A stretch of 64,000 nucleotides of DNA. It comes from Hofstenia miamia. Its lineage: Eukaryota; Xenacoelomorpha; Acoela. The translations under genes were made by a program, and so were the position numbers. Positions 1 through 11,565 of this stretch are shown piece by piece. The notes below the pieces were generated by a model. That model saw nothing but the letters and a program-made list of their open reading frames with translations, was not told the DNA's origin and did no database searches. The stretch spans positions 3,928,668 to 3,992,667 of the forward strand of contig SCFE01000003.1 in NCBI GenBank assembly GCA_004352715.1, in the 5' to 3' direction. The number at the start of each line of letters is the position of its first letter. Positions within the stretch are counted from its first letter, which is position 1.

Positions 1-366
1 AAGCAATTACAAATGAATCATTGTCATAATTAAGAATTTTATTAAAAAGTTTACATCATGTGAGAGTAAATGAAATCGAACGTAACAAACTACATTTTTT
101 ATTATAATATATAGATTGCGCATCAAAACTGTAAATGGGTTGGCTAATATCTTTTGTCCTTTTTTTGGGCTGGGTTGGGTCAAGCAATAAAAAGATGTTG
201 AAGCAAAACATAGGTGAGCAAAGCAATGTGAGTCATGATTGTGTTATTAAAATACATTATGCCTGCAAACTCACATTAGTGTTACATGTATATATTGTTT
301 GCATTAATTTTTGATTGTCATTTATTTATTATTTCGTTTTAATGCATTTTATATGTGTTTCTTTGT

Positions 367-402
<36 letters not shown>

Positions 403-3400
403 CATGAAGCAAAGATTTGTAGAAGGATTAAAATTGAAGTAGTGCCATATGCGGATTATATCTTAACACAACTTTGGGTTGGGCCAATCGCATTAAAAAC
501 TCCAATAGAACTTGGGTTGAATGTCTATCTAAATTCATTAGTTGAATTTTGAGTTGAGTTGTGTTTGGTTGGGTTAGATCACAATGTACAGCGCTGCTGT
601 ACATAACCTACTCCTAAAATAACTGACTTGATATTCTGCACCAAATATGATCTGACGAGAAAAATAAAATTAAAAATCTATGGCATTGTAAATAGTTTCT
701 CTGTTTTGGCAATTGTTCTTGTTTAAAGAACTAATGGTTTAATATGTTATTCAAGAAAAGGATTATGATCCTGCAAGGCGTTTGTTTCTTTATAATAAAT
801 GTGTTTGTATATACTTGCGTGGATGATCACACTGTAACAGGCACTTATATTGCAAAAAAGAATTGCAAAATTACAGAACTTGCAAGTATCAAAATACTAA
901 ACAATTGTCTAAATTTTTTAAAGAAAATGTTACAAATATGCACTTATTAGCTTACGCAACAGAATCTATATCGGTGCTTCTTGGAACCAGTGCACATGCT
1001 CATTTTCAAATAGCATTACATTACTAATCGTCTAAAAATATCGATATAATGAAGGTTTCTTTAAGTTAAGCATTGCTTTATGCATGCAATAGCTGAAACT
1101 GATTAAAGGATTTGGGCTATCTGTCTACAGTAAATGTTTTTTTCCGCATCGATTTAAGCCTATCTTAATATCTGAACCTTAACTATAGGGAGTTTTTTAA
1201 TTTTTAAAATTCGGAATATTCATTGGAAAATGGATACTTTCACATACTACAGATAATACCAAAACTACTTAGCAAAAACTTTCAGCATAAGTGTGTCACT
1301 ATTCAAAGATTTCCGAATTTCTCAATAGAACAGGAGAGAACAAGGGGTCATTAGGGTTTTTAAGAGGTATTAATAGACACGTCCAGTATCCCGCCAGTAA
1401 TTGAACAGCCGGTTTTTACTATGCCATATTTCACCCATCAACTTTGTCCGACACCTCTAATTCTTAAGATTGCCTATGAGTCTAGACGATACAAAAGACT
1501 CAATTAAAATAAAATCAACGAGTAAATTTTGATGCTTGCTATTTAAAAAATTCTTAATTCGAAATATTGAAACATTTTAATTGGCTTTTGTTTATTAGTA
1601 GCTAAATTGAATAAGCTTAAAACAAACTCTGAACGTCTTAATACAATCAAAATCGAGGTAATTAACACTATTTTGCTCTTAATTAAGGAATATATATTAA
1701 TAAAATATAATTATATATTTTAACTGGAATAATTAACTCCATTGGCATTCGAAACAGTCATACGCATTAATTATGCGAAGTCTAAACTACTGTGTCTACA
1801 GTGTTTGTAAGAAATAAACTCATCGTATTCAAAATATTATTGCAAGCATTATGCATGATTGCTGCAAAGAAATAGTTACTGCCCTTCCAGGTTTACCCAT
1901 TCATTATTTTTGAAAATATAGAAAATGACATTTTACTTAGCTACTCGTACACTGCCATAAAGTAAAGTAAGAATATAATAGAATATTTTAATTTAGTAAT
2001 AAGCAACCTAAATTTTTTTTTAAAATCTTTGACTATAGGATGGTAATTATAAGAAAATATTAAACTAATGAATATATCCAAAATCCAATAGCAGCATAGA
2101 CCAGTGGAGCGACTCCTCTGTCCCTTACTCCGCCTTGTAAGCATCAAGATGAGGTTTGGGCGGTCTATCTGAACAAAAACAAACAGTTGAGGTGTTTGAT
2201 TTTCATTGGCAATGCATTCATATTCGTCATGCCTAGAACATTGCACAAATTTTCATCATTACATGGTGCAACACTCAGTCATAGATGAGTCGATATTCCA
2301 AGATTTCCAAATTTCTTATTGGGTTTGGAGAAAATTGTTAAAAAAAACGTGGACTAAATGATTTGGTTTTTTCGGGGAAACTTGGAAATTCAAAGATAAG
2401 GAATCTCCATTTGGAAATCTCAAACTTCCTTCAAAATCTGAAGAAACACTGTTCTTTGGAAAAGCTGATTTGAAACTTTTGAATTTTGCCTGTTAATATG
2501 ATCCGAGTTAACTCTCTAACAAATTCATCTTTTCAGTGGTGCCTATGAAAATGTTAAATTAGGAATATCTTTATGGGCCGACGTTATCAGAAATTTGCAA
2601 AATGTAAATATTTTCCGTCTCAGATATACAATATAATCTTTAAGATATGCCCTAAATCAAACAAAATTGTAAGCACAAATCCATGATCAAATTTTGTTTA
2701 TTCGTACATGTTTTCACTGCTGATAACTAAAACGCCTTAAAGTAAAGTCAAAATACTTTTTTTCAGTCAAAAATATATTGCAAAATTTATGACAAAAAAG
2801 TCTAAGATATATTGTTATTTAAAAATTTTATATTTAGTTCAAAATTAGGCTAAAATCAAATATTTAATTTGTGAATTTCTATATTTTTGTGAAAATGCTG
2901 ACAAAATTTGAATTCAAGTTAAGCCATTCTTGAACAAAGTTTATCTCAACTCAACAAACCTTTAGTAAAGAATCGTTGTTTTGAGGTTGAAATCTTTAAA
3001 CGTTATATTTTGTCATTTATACTTTATAACGCGTTTTAGGCAAAATATACTCAGTTTGAAACAATTTATTTTTATCATTGACTAAAAAGATGGTCAAAAT
3101 TTCTTAGTTGTTTTGCCATTTTTTGTTGCAAAATACTAAATTTTTTGGTCAAAAAACTAATTTCCTTACTGATAGCACTGGTTACAAAAACGATTTTTAA
3201 TAATCAATGGCTGATTGCAATTGTAAGGATTTATTTCAAAGTTAGAAATTGGCTGTTTGTTGCTAAAACGGAAGTTCTCAAATTCAAATTTTCACAGCCC
3301 TGAAATTGCCCTGTTAAATTTTCGCAAAAATACTTCTGATTAAATTTGATCAAGAAATTAATATGTGAATAATAGAACTAAACTACGCTATATTTTGTTT

Positions 3401-3562
3401 ACATATTATTCATTAATACAATCTGGAAATTTTGCGCATTTTTCATGATGAAATTTTTAAGAACGTACAACTCAAAAACTAAAGAAGGCCTCCGTCTCTC
3501 ATTGAGGAGTGCCGCAACATCTTACTTCGAGCACAGCACGAATCATTGGGTTTGCGAAGTCC
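1..3562. other. Non-coding AT-rich stretch
   Basis: No coding sequence is supportable here; open frames are short and show no family motif. There is a TA microsatellite at 369-397. Around 160-570 the motif GGGTTGGGT or GGTTGGG recurs several times, which resembles the subterminal sequence of decayed hAT-type elements, but no terminal pair could be found. Near 2102 a CAGTGGAGCGACTCC string looks like a hAT terminus without a visible partner. Confidence 0.5.
369..397. repeat. (TA)n microsatellite
   Basis: Uninterrupted TA dinucleotide run in non-coding sequence. Confidence 0.9.
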
Positions 3563-3570
3563 ATCTACAT

Positions 3571-4283
3571 CAGAGTTGTAAGTGGGTCATTTTGGTTCAA
3601 TATTGGGTCACATATGTTAAAATTATGATTGGAAAGGGTCGGGTCATCTTATATAAAAATTATGGGTCATACATATTTTAGCAGAAAAAAATAACTTTAG
3701 TAATTGAAATAATATTGAAAATTGTCATGCGAATGGGAGTTGTGATAAACTAAATAATGCAAATTTATACTGGAGTGACATATGGCAATAAGCAGGACTT
3801 TGAACTAAATAATTGAATATGCATGGAGAACATTTATAAAGTCGCTGCAATAACAAGAAATGTGTTTGTTATTAGACCATCATCATCCGATAACGATTAG
3901 CATTTTGAAAATTTTGGCTTTTTTGTATTAGCCTAGGTAGAATACTCAATATCATTAATTTTCATAATGTATTTCCCCTTCACAACAAAGGCTAAATTTT
4001 TCAATCCTATGCCGTCCAAGACCCAAGGCTAACCCAAGATCCAAGACCCCAACCTTGTTTCACCATCTCAAGAAATTCATAATAATTCGAATATATTGAG
4101 AAACAAATTTTTCTGAAAATTAATTTTTACACCTTTTTTGCAGGGCTTGGTCGAATTGAGCAAAAATTTGTAATTTTGAATAGGTCGGGTCCGGTTTGAA
4201 AATTAACAGTTTTCTACGGGTCGGGTCTGAATCTAAGCAATTCCATGTTGGTCGGGGCTGATCGATGCCCGACTAAAACTCTG
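3571..4283. mobile_element. Non-autonomous hAT element (MITE), 713 bp
   Basis: The unit begins CAGAGTT and ends AACTCTG, with the inverted ends extending imperfectly over about 17 bases (CAGAGTTTTAGTCGGGC when the right end is read in reverse). It is flanked by a perfect 8-base direct repeat, ATCTACAT, at 3563-3570 and 4284-4291. CA-starting inverted ends with an 8-base target duplication are diagnostic of hAT transposition. The subterminal parts are rich in GGGTC/GGTCGGG words, as in many hAT elements. There is no transposase, so it must have been mobilised in trans. The intact target duplication suggests a fairly recent insertion. Confidence 0.85.
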
Positions 4284-4495
4284 ATCTACATATCATGAAA
4301 CAGTAAAAGTTTGTTATTGATCACATGGGCTATAAGCCTTATATTTACCTGAGCGTTCGGTATAAAGAGAATTTTAAAAAATAGCAAATCTTTTCAAATA
4401 GCTTAGGCACAGCAATACAGTTTAGTACAAATTTTCAGCATTACATTCACCAATCAGATTTCTCAATGTGACAAATTATATTATATGAATAATAT

Positions 4496-4690
4496 GTGTG
4501 TAAAGTTTCTAATATCAAATCCTGCCCCGGTGCCTGGGAATCTCTGAATGCTCATGTCGAATGGGTTAACGGATCAAATATTAGTGAAGAGCTTTCAAAT
4601 ATATATACCACATTTATTGGCACAGTTTTGTTCTTCGTCTTAATACTGGTCACAATCCTTATAGCGTTCACCAATTTATGTATAACTTAA
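4496..4690 (+). CDS. Uncertain ORF with one transmembrane segment
   Basis: A 64-codon frame that I do not recognise. It has a Cys and Trp-containing N-terminal half, an N-glycosylation sequon (Asn-Gly-Ser near residue 25), and then about 28 strongly hydrophobic residues (roughly 36-64) that would form one membrane helix, ending almost at the stop. It could be a terminal exon of a secreted-pathway membrane protein. No convincing polypyrimidine tract lies upstream, and AT-rich DNA readily yields hydrophobic frames by chance. Confidence 0.2.
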   Translation: MCKVSNIKSCPGAWESLNAHVEWVNGSNISEELSNIYTTFIGTVLFFVLILVTILIAFTNLCIT

Positions 4691-4762
4691 ATAATACTAA
4701 TATCTCACAAAGTGAGCTACCAATCTACTGGTAAGCTTGTAGATCTGAATGATTCCAAATAA

Positions 4763-5004
4763 CAGTGGGTTACACAAAGAAGGAGATATTGTGTTGGGTC
4801 TCTAGCTTTGATTTTGATTGAGTAAATCACAATTTTTTTGATAACATTTCACAAATATTAAAAACTAAGTTGGTGAGACGCATTTTCAGGATCGAGTTTT
4901 CAATATTTTGAAAATTTTGCTGAGGCTTTTTCGGAATTTGTTCACTCAAATTTATCACAACTGAGATGTAATCCGCTAGGTACAAAATCCTTTGTACGCC
5001 CTTG
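4763..5004 (+). mobile_element. Decayed hAT MITE, same family as 55065-55271
   Basis: It starts CAGTGGGTTAC and ends GTACGCCCTTG. In between it follows the same order of landmarks as the copies at 44623-44966 (reverse) and 55065-55271: a GATTTTGA...GTAAAT block, an A-rich centre, then ATTTTCAGGATCGA and CAATATTTT. Flanks CCAAATAA (4755-4762) and CAATATAA (5005-5012) match at 6 of 8 positions, consistent with an aged 8-base hAT target duplication. It is more diverged than the other copies, hence older. Confidence 0.6.
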
Positions 5005-5012
5005 CAATATAA

Positions 5013-5954
5013 GACAATATATAAAGGTAACTTAAAAAATGACCACTCGAGTCAGGAAAAGCGGATTTTCAGGTGTAATTGGCTGTACAGAGTAATTATC
5101 ATATGATAGTTTGAAAGTACTTACTCCTAATGTTTGTAAAAACTTAAAGAAAAAACTAAAATATGCAAAGATGTGTATTTTGTGGTGAACTTGTAAAATA
5201 AGTAAAATTCTACGTAAAAATACTTAACACACTTTTTTGGTTAGAAATGAGCATTTGGTCAAGTGAAACTCGCGTTTAGTCTAGCATTAGCATTGGAAGG
5301 TTAGGATTACACTTGCCTCAAGCTTAGACTCTTTAGTGTAGTCATACATGAAAAAGAAGTTGTTTTGAAAAGGCAAAAATCCTCCCAGCCTGCAACCCAC
5401 ACTTCCTTTACATTTACGTACTCTTAGTCACATCATAAGAATAAATAGACATGAAAAGAAACACAACAAAATCAAAATTCATTTTAGAACCTGGAAAAAT
5501 TTGTTGAATACAAACTGCAAAAAGCTGATAATATACATTGTCTTGCATAATTCAAAGTTCAGTTATTTTGACTCCGCCGGAAAATAGACATGAATGTTTT
5601 TTGCCTGAGCCCACCCACCTGCAGGCGTTTCCGGCCTTGTATATTACTAGCAGAAATATTTCAAACAAAGTAAATGTTTTTATAATAAAGGGCTTTTTAT
5701 TACCATTAGTTCATTTAAGTGTGTATCACCAATGTGCTTTCTTTTGTAAGTGCATGCAGAATAAAATGCTTGTTAACAATATATTCTGAATCGATTTTAT
5801 GTAAAGGAGCAATGACGCATTGAAATGAGCACTGGATCACAGCGTAATCCAGAACTCGCAAAAAATATTTTCGTCTAGCTCACTTTGCAGTAAATACTTC
5901 TTAAGTTCCGATTTCTCAACTTTCTGCCAAACTGTGATCTACACTTATGATCTT
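5013..5954. other. Non-coding stretch
   Basis: No supportable gene, RNA or complete element. The 5' end of the hAT element whose coding relics begin at 5955 should lie here, but no terminal repeat matching the candidate end at 9871 was found. Confidence 0.4.
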
Positions 5955-6564
5955 TCATTTAAAATGTATGTTACTTAGGGTATTAAGAAATAAGAAAATT
6001 TGAATAACCGATACATTGAGGCAGAGAGCTTGTTTCAATAATTTTTCAGCTTCACTAAACAGCTTCCTTGTTAATGGTTCAAGACTTTGAATTTTCGATC
6101 CGAGTTCAGCTATAGTGCAATTATTAGAAATATCTAGCTTCAAATCACCAACAGTGGCTAAGTGTCGTTGAATTTTGGTCATATTGATGGATGGGGGTAA
6201 AATGACATCAGAAAAGTCAATGTCTTCTTCTTTTGCAGAAGACAATAAGATTTCCTCCCTTTTTGCAGCTTGTTGTAATCCGGGTTGTGCAAATCGTCTT
6301 TTATCTCTGCACACAGAAAATCTATAACTTCAACATATTGACGTCGTAAATCTGCTGTAAATGGAATATCCTCATCTTGTTAATTGTTTTGACGGTATCT
6401 TATTGGAATTTCTGATTTTCTTTTAGTTGGAACTTTTAAGTTAAGAATTTCAGCCTAAACTTTAAGATCATCAAAGAGCTTTTCTAGGGCGGGTTAGGCT
6501 TGCTTAGCTTGAAGTACTTTGAGGAGTGATTTTGATCCCTCAATTTCATTCATCGATGTAAAAT

Positions 6565-7301
6565 TTACGTATTGCAGTGTTTTGCAAAATCTTCACAGGA
6601 TGTAAAAAGTTCTGTGCAAATCGTTATGCCAAAGAAATTCTTCAATGCCTGTGACTGCTTTGCAAGGCCACCCAAACGAAATTTGGTGTCTGCTCTTGTT
6701 GATTTATTTTCTGATATGTAAGTAAGAGTGTGCTGAATTTCCTGATATCCGGCCAAAACTCTTCTAGATGCACTCGCGTTAGCGCACCATCGGGTTGGAC
6801 ATAAGCTTATTAATTTATGCACACGCTCATTTTTTTTCAACCATGGACTCAAATATTCCTTTTGTTTTGATGATTCTTTGATAGAATTAGAAGTGTCCCT
6901 GATGAATTGAAGCGTATTAGAAATAAGAGGCACTTCTTTTGCAGCTTCCTGAAGGGCTAAATCAAGAGAATAATTAGCACAGTGTAGGTAAAGTCCAAAG
7001 GTGCCTTTTCGCGAAGACGCGCTTCAACTTCTTTTACCATAGCAGACATATTTGAAGCGCCATCAAAACAGAAACCTTGGATCATCTCCATTAGTAGATT
7101 CAAGCGGAGAAAGATGTCACAAATCGCATTATACAAGGTTTCGCCAGTTGAATCGTGACAATTGTAGAACCCGAGAAACATATCTTTAACAAAGAAATCG
7201 TATCGCAGAGTAATTGAGAAGTGTTCTTGGCCAGCAATGTTGGTTGTTCCTTCTACAGTGAGGCTGTAAAAGTCTTCATCTTGGCACAGTGGCGAATACA
7301 T
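6565..7301 (-). pseudogene. hAT transposase core segments (part of 5955-9592)
   Basis: Two consecutive open segments, 7301-6957 (114 codons) and 6933-6565 (122 codons), carry the RNase H-like core. The first has EGTTNIAGQEHFSITLRY and FCFDGASNMSAMV, which correspond to the DE(T)TDIS and YDGAxNMSG blocks of DUF4371/ZMYM1-type hAT proteins and include the expected catalytic Asp. The second has LCPTRW, the conserved block preceding the alpha-helical insertion. A frameshift separates them. These are the best-preserved coding segments in the left third of the window. Confidence 0.8.
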
Positions 7302-7312
7302 ATAAATTTTTT

Positions 7313-8990
7313 AGAGGAGGCCCAATGTAAAATAAAATGCTAAGTGCATAATTGGGTACTAGAGAAGGCATAAGAATATTCAATTTTCAATTTTTAAAAT
7401 TCAGCACTATGCACAGATTTCACCATCATCTACTGACTCCAAAACAGAATTTTTGCAATTTTTCAATTTTTTTCAAATTGCAAATTACGCTTTAATAATA
7501 GCATGTTGTGTCTTTTAGGGGATTTTTCATTATATACTACAAAATAGACAAAGGAATAATTATCAACGATTTATAAAATGTTATTTAAACAAAATAAAAA
7601 CAACAATCAAATAAAGAACACGTAAATACAAATGAGTTTCAAAAAATGTGTATGTTAATTCCCAACATTAAGAGGTTTTGTTTTCCTCAGGATTATGTTA
7701 GGGAACGTTCAATTCCTCAGTTAGTTCCACAATGCTAACATCAAGACGATTTTGAACTTGATTTAAAATCACAGTATCTTCAGAACTAAAAACGAATGTT
7801 CTCTTTTTAAAATTCCGGAAGAAAGACAATTATTCTTCTTGTTTCATTCCCAGGTAAATGCTCTAGCAAGGAAATTCTGATCAAATAAATATTCGGTCAG
7901 GGTTATGTATCTTGGAACAGAATTAAAATAAATCAGTTTCAAATAAGAACTGTCAGTGTCACTTGAGGTAGTGGCTGGCTCCATCTAAGTGGTGATCAAC
8001 TTCAAGCTTTGAAATTGCATGGTGTTGTCCAGTTCCACGAATGCGGAGGATCATGTTTTGTAACAAGGACAAGCTAAGTTGACATCTTATCCAGTTGTAG
8101 GTTATGGAATAGTCGGTATGCTTTTGTCAGCGATTAAACCACAAAGTTGTTTTAGAAACTTTTCAGTGAGCTGTGATGCTCCACCAGATGCACTGAACAC
8201 CAGTGGTGTAAATGAGGCGAGATTAAGAAAATTGCAAAACTTTTACCTAATGGTATGAATGTGTGCTTAGTCTCAATTTCAATCAATGTTGCTAAATATG
8301 TTGATAAAATAAAAGAAAATCATCCAATTCACAAATGTAAAGCTAAAATCTATAAATTCTAAAAATAAAAAAATTTGTTTTCGATCTTTGAAGTAGGTGC
8401 ATGGTGTTGAATTTGAGTACAAAAAATTTTACCAAACCTATTGATTATCAAATGGGGTAAGTAGGAACAGTGTTGAGAAATAGAAATTGTAGACAAGGAG
8501 AAAATGTTATTTAATTATTACTCATGCTATGGTTAATATAGTACATTGTTATTTTGTCTATAAATTAATCACTATAAGTTTATGTGCCACTGGGTAGCCT
8601 TGGCTATGAAAATCTAATTTCACTATTTTTAAATGCAAAATAATTTAAAATTTTATGCTTAAATTAAAATACCTCACAGAAATCATATGTGTTCCTATTC
8701 ATCCGCATCCAAAAGGGTGAAGTGAAATACTTTTAAAGTATAAAACAATTCCTGAAAACTAAATATTCTCATATGTTTATTGAGATGAAATTTCAGGATC
8801 CATAGGACCGATTTTAGTGTAAAATGAAATACATTTTACATTTTCCAGATCTTTGTAAAAAACTTAAAAAATTGTTCTTATTCAATCCATTTGACGTTAT
8901 TAAGGAATTTTCTTTGTAATTGTTTTTGTACAATTTTAATGAATTTTTCTTATTTTATAGGGGAGCCGGGCCCACTCGGCCCCTCCTCTG
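7313..8990. mobile_element. Candidate 1.7-kb insertion inside the hAT pseudogene
   Basis: The hAT reading frame is interrupted between the FAHSI block (9010-9070) and the FYSLTVEG block (up to 7301), which are close together in intact family members. The interrupting DNA starts (T)AGAGGAGGCCC at about 7312 and ends GGCCCCTCCTCTG at 8990, an imperfect inverted terminal pair. No target duplication is clear. No transposase was recognised inside, so it is either non-autonomous or fully decayed. The right terminus is strikingly GC-rich (8960-8990) against the AT-rich surroundings. Confidence 0.5.
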
Positions 8991-9592
8991 TATCTACCCA
9001 TTATTCTCCGCTGAATAGAATGAGCAAACATTTCCAATATTTCATTCTGAATTTTGTCAGAAATCCATTGTCTCTCCTCTTAAGCCACAATGTATCTCTA
9101 GAACATTCACACTTCTTTTAACAGTTGATAAAAGTTTCTATCTTGATGGTATTCGCCGCGAAGTGGTAAGCCTTGCTTTGCCAGGTAACTAATCGAAGAA
9201 AAGATAAGCCAAAGCGATTTTTGTATTTTGCCTTAGGATGTCTTTAGAATTTGCTGAGGCACATATAATGCAAAACACGGAGTCACCATCAACACCATAA
9301 TGAAGCCATTTCCAAGTTTCAAACCACTTGTATTTACACCTTTTTTTTGCTTCCCCAATTTATGTGGTTGGAAATCAGCACTAGGTTGAAACGCAGAAGC
9401 TGGTAATGGATTGATTTTTGGCTCCCCGAACGTTGAAGATGTGCTATCTGGTGTTGATATAGGCATCGCGGAGGGAGTAGCTGACAGTGGCTTGATTTTT
9501 GGATCTCCGGAAGTTGAAGATGTGCTGTTGAAAAAAGCACTTAGGGTAGGCTGACTCTTGTTTTTCTTCATCTTCTTGGCTGGATTATCCAT

Positions 9593-10121
9593 TTATTCAA
9601 TCTAAAATTTAAAAAAAACAATTAAATTTTGAATCTTAAATGTAATGATGACTTGTTTGTAATTATATTATAACCATTAATGTGCTATTAGTTAGTGGTA
9701 ACTTCGCTCAATTCATTACTTTGTAACATCAGTAATATTAAATAAATCTCTAGGTATCTTAATTTGTCCAATTTGCAGATTTTATTCACATTTAGTTTAT
9801 CAATTTCTACAGTATTTTGTCAATATCACGAAGTGCAACCGAGAACTGCGAAACGGCCGCACGGTATACTGTGCATTAAAGGTCAAGACTTAATTTCAGA
9901 ATTTACTATTTTGAAAGTATAATATCTCTAATAATAAATTATTTACTTTTAAAAATTTGTCAAATACTATAGCTTAAACAACAACAATTTAGTGAATAAT
10001 AATTTTGTTTTGGCCTATTTATATTATAATATAATAACAAACAAACCAATAGGAGAACTGACACAAATTTTCTTGTCAAATTTGCACTTCGCCTTCTTTC
10101 ATATATTTGTAAAGAGTGAGC
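9593..10121. other. Non-coding; possible hAT terminus at 9846-9871
   Basis: Upstream of the hAT coding relic. At 9854-9871 the sequence reads CGGCCGCACGGTATACTG, i.e. CAGTATACCGTGCGGCCG when read in the element's direction. This is GC-rich, begins CAG and would suit a hAT inverted end. No matching partner was found below 5955, so the assignment is tentative. The rest shows nothing recognisable. Confidence 0.3.
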
Positions 10122-11564
10122 ATTGAGCATTGAGCATTGAGCAATGCTCTTTTCGTGAGGCGATTAATTTATATTTTTTATATTGTTATGTATGTAGGGT
10201 AGGTCAATTCGTATTTTTAATGTCAATCAGTAGATAGTCCTAAATAAAAGAACTTAATATGTAAGTGATACAATTACTATAAAGCCCCTGCATCAGATAT
10301 GTATAGTAATAGAAGCATAGATATAGGTATAAAAATAAGTACACTTTGTAATATGTGCATTGTACAATTCTCATTTTATTTAAGTTATTCTGTTAGAGTT
10401 CAAGAAATAAATTTCTTAACTTAAATTTTATAGGGTGGGGGGGCGCAAAACATATATCTTGCCCTGAAGGATTATTGTTGGGACGCGGAGTAACATATGA
10501 AAAGCGCTAAGTCCATAATAGAGAATTCAGAGAAAAACACTAATTTGTGATGGATATAGCGCTGTTTGAAAAGAAAGTAATACTTTGTGCATACAGCAAA
10601 GTGGGATATAACTTCTTTTGGAATAAAATGAATGTGTGTTATGAGAGCCCTACTTAAACTCTATACTTTGGTACAAATATCTGGATTTGTCAAAAAATGG
10701 ACTTAACGCCTTTTGGAATTCAGCTCTTTATTTACCTTGCAACGAAGGATTATTGTTGGAGAGGGGCAGCTGCCCCTACTTCTCGCGTCCTTATTGCTTA
10801 ATATATAATTTGGCGCTTAACACACCTTACATATTATTGCAATGTGCAAAAACAACTATTCACGCATAAACTGTTTTTGTCATCCATAAATTATTTTCGC
10901 CAAAGCTATTTCTACAGAGTAATTTGCTTTGCTAAAGTTTCTTTCCAAATTCGTCTAAAAGTATTACTATTTGTTAAAATACTTTCGTAATATATATATA
11001 TATACATATCTTGATTCTGAATTGAATTTCTTAGTTCTTCAGACTGATCCCAAAGCAGCCTGATATTTTCGTGGGAAATCAATAACTTAAAATTGCTTAT
11101 ATTAGCTACAATTACTAAAATACATTTGCAAAAGTTATCTCTGCAAGCAATAACGTACCAAAATGAATAAATATGTTTATTCATCGTACAATTTGTTTAG
11201 CTTTTAGTCATCCAAAGTATCATTTTTTCATCATTAAAATATACAGTAAACAAAATTTCAACCGAACTCCTGCATATATTTTAGCAGGTGAAGGACTCAT
11301 TGAAAAGCCTAAATCTGCCAATGTAGTTTTGAACACATGTCTGATAGCGCATGCATCCAATGATATTCTCTTGTAAATTAAGAATAGTTTATCCGGAAAT
11401 AAGAAAATTTGTGTGACATGCCGATTTAAAAAAATTTATTAATTCATATGTCAGTTTTAATATCGTTCATATTCACTCAAATATGTTGACTTGGAAATGT
11501 ATGACTTTGCATTGAGCACTCAATTTATAGGCCTGCCACTTTTCAAAAACTAGTTTAAATATAC
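10122..11564. repeat. 1443-bp direct repeat, copy 1
   Basis: As far as I can read, identical to 11566-13008, with a single N (11565) between them. It contains no recognisable gene; the short frames at 10687-10869, 10912-11184 and 11173-11376 recur exactly 1444 bases downstream. The unit starts in a short GAGCATT tandem array followed by GAGCAATGCTC. Inside, GAAGGATTATTGTTGG occurs twice in similar form (near 10470 and 10745). The pattern of identical copies meeting at one N points to two overlapping contig ends left unmerged. Confidence 0.9.
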
Positions 11565-11565
11565 N
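11565..11565. other. Single-N assembly join
   Basis: One undetermined base sits exactly between the two 1443-bp copies, as expected of a minimal gap inserted between contigs. Confidence 0.85.

Larger units (their letters stand above)
5955..9592 (-). pseudogene. Broken hAT-superfamily transposase (ZMYM1 / DUF4371 type)
   Basis: Read from 9592 downward. A low-complexity N-terminus (9592-9350) contains two copies of an STSSTxGxPKIxPL unit. A TTF-type zinc-finger region follows in a shifted frame (Trp-rich WFETWKWLHYG, then CIIC), and then the family motif LAKQGLPLRGEYH around 9150-9180. Next comes a WISDKIQNEILEMFAHSI segment near 9010-9070. After a 1.7-kb insertion, the core resumes at 7301 with FYSLTVEGTTNIAGQEHFS, LGFYNC and FCFDGASNMS. 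A CPTRW motif lies at 6565-6933, and a C-terminal part with FAQPGL lies at 5955-6314. Stops and at least three frameshifts interrupt it, and the hATC dimerisation region is missing at the 3' end. Such proteins catalyse cut-and-paste transposition in the nucleus; this copy is dead. It is a transposon remnant rather than a host ZMYM gene. Confidence 0.8.

Noticed and set aside
8891-9121. Plus-strand 76-codon frame
   Set aside because: Lies antisense to the hAT transposase segment and its GC-rich insertion end; shadow frame.
10687-10869. Frames of 60, 90 and 67 codons conserved exactly at 12131-12820
   Set aside because: Their identity follows from the 1443-base N-joined duplication, not from selection; no motifs.
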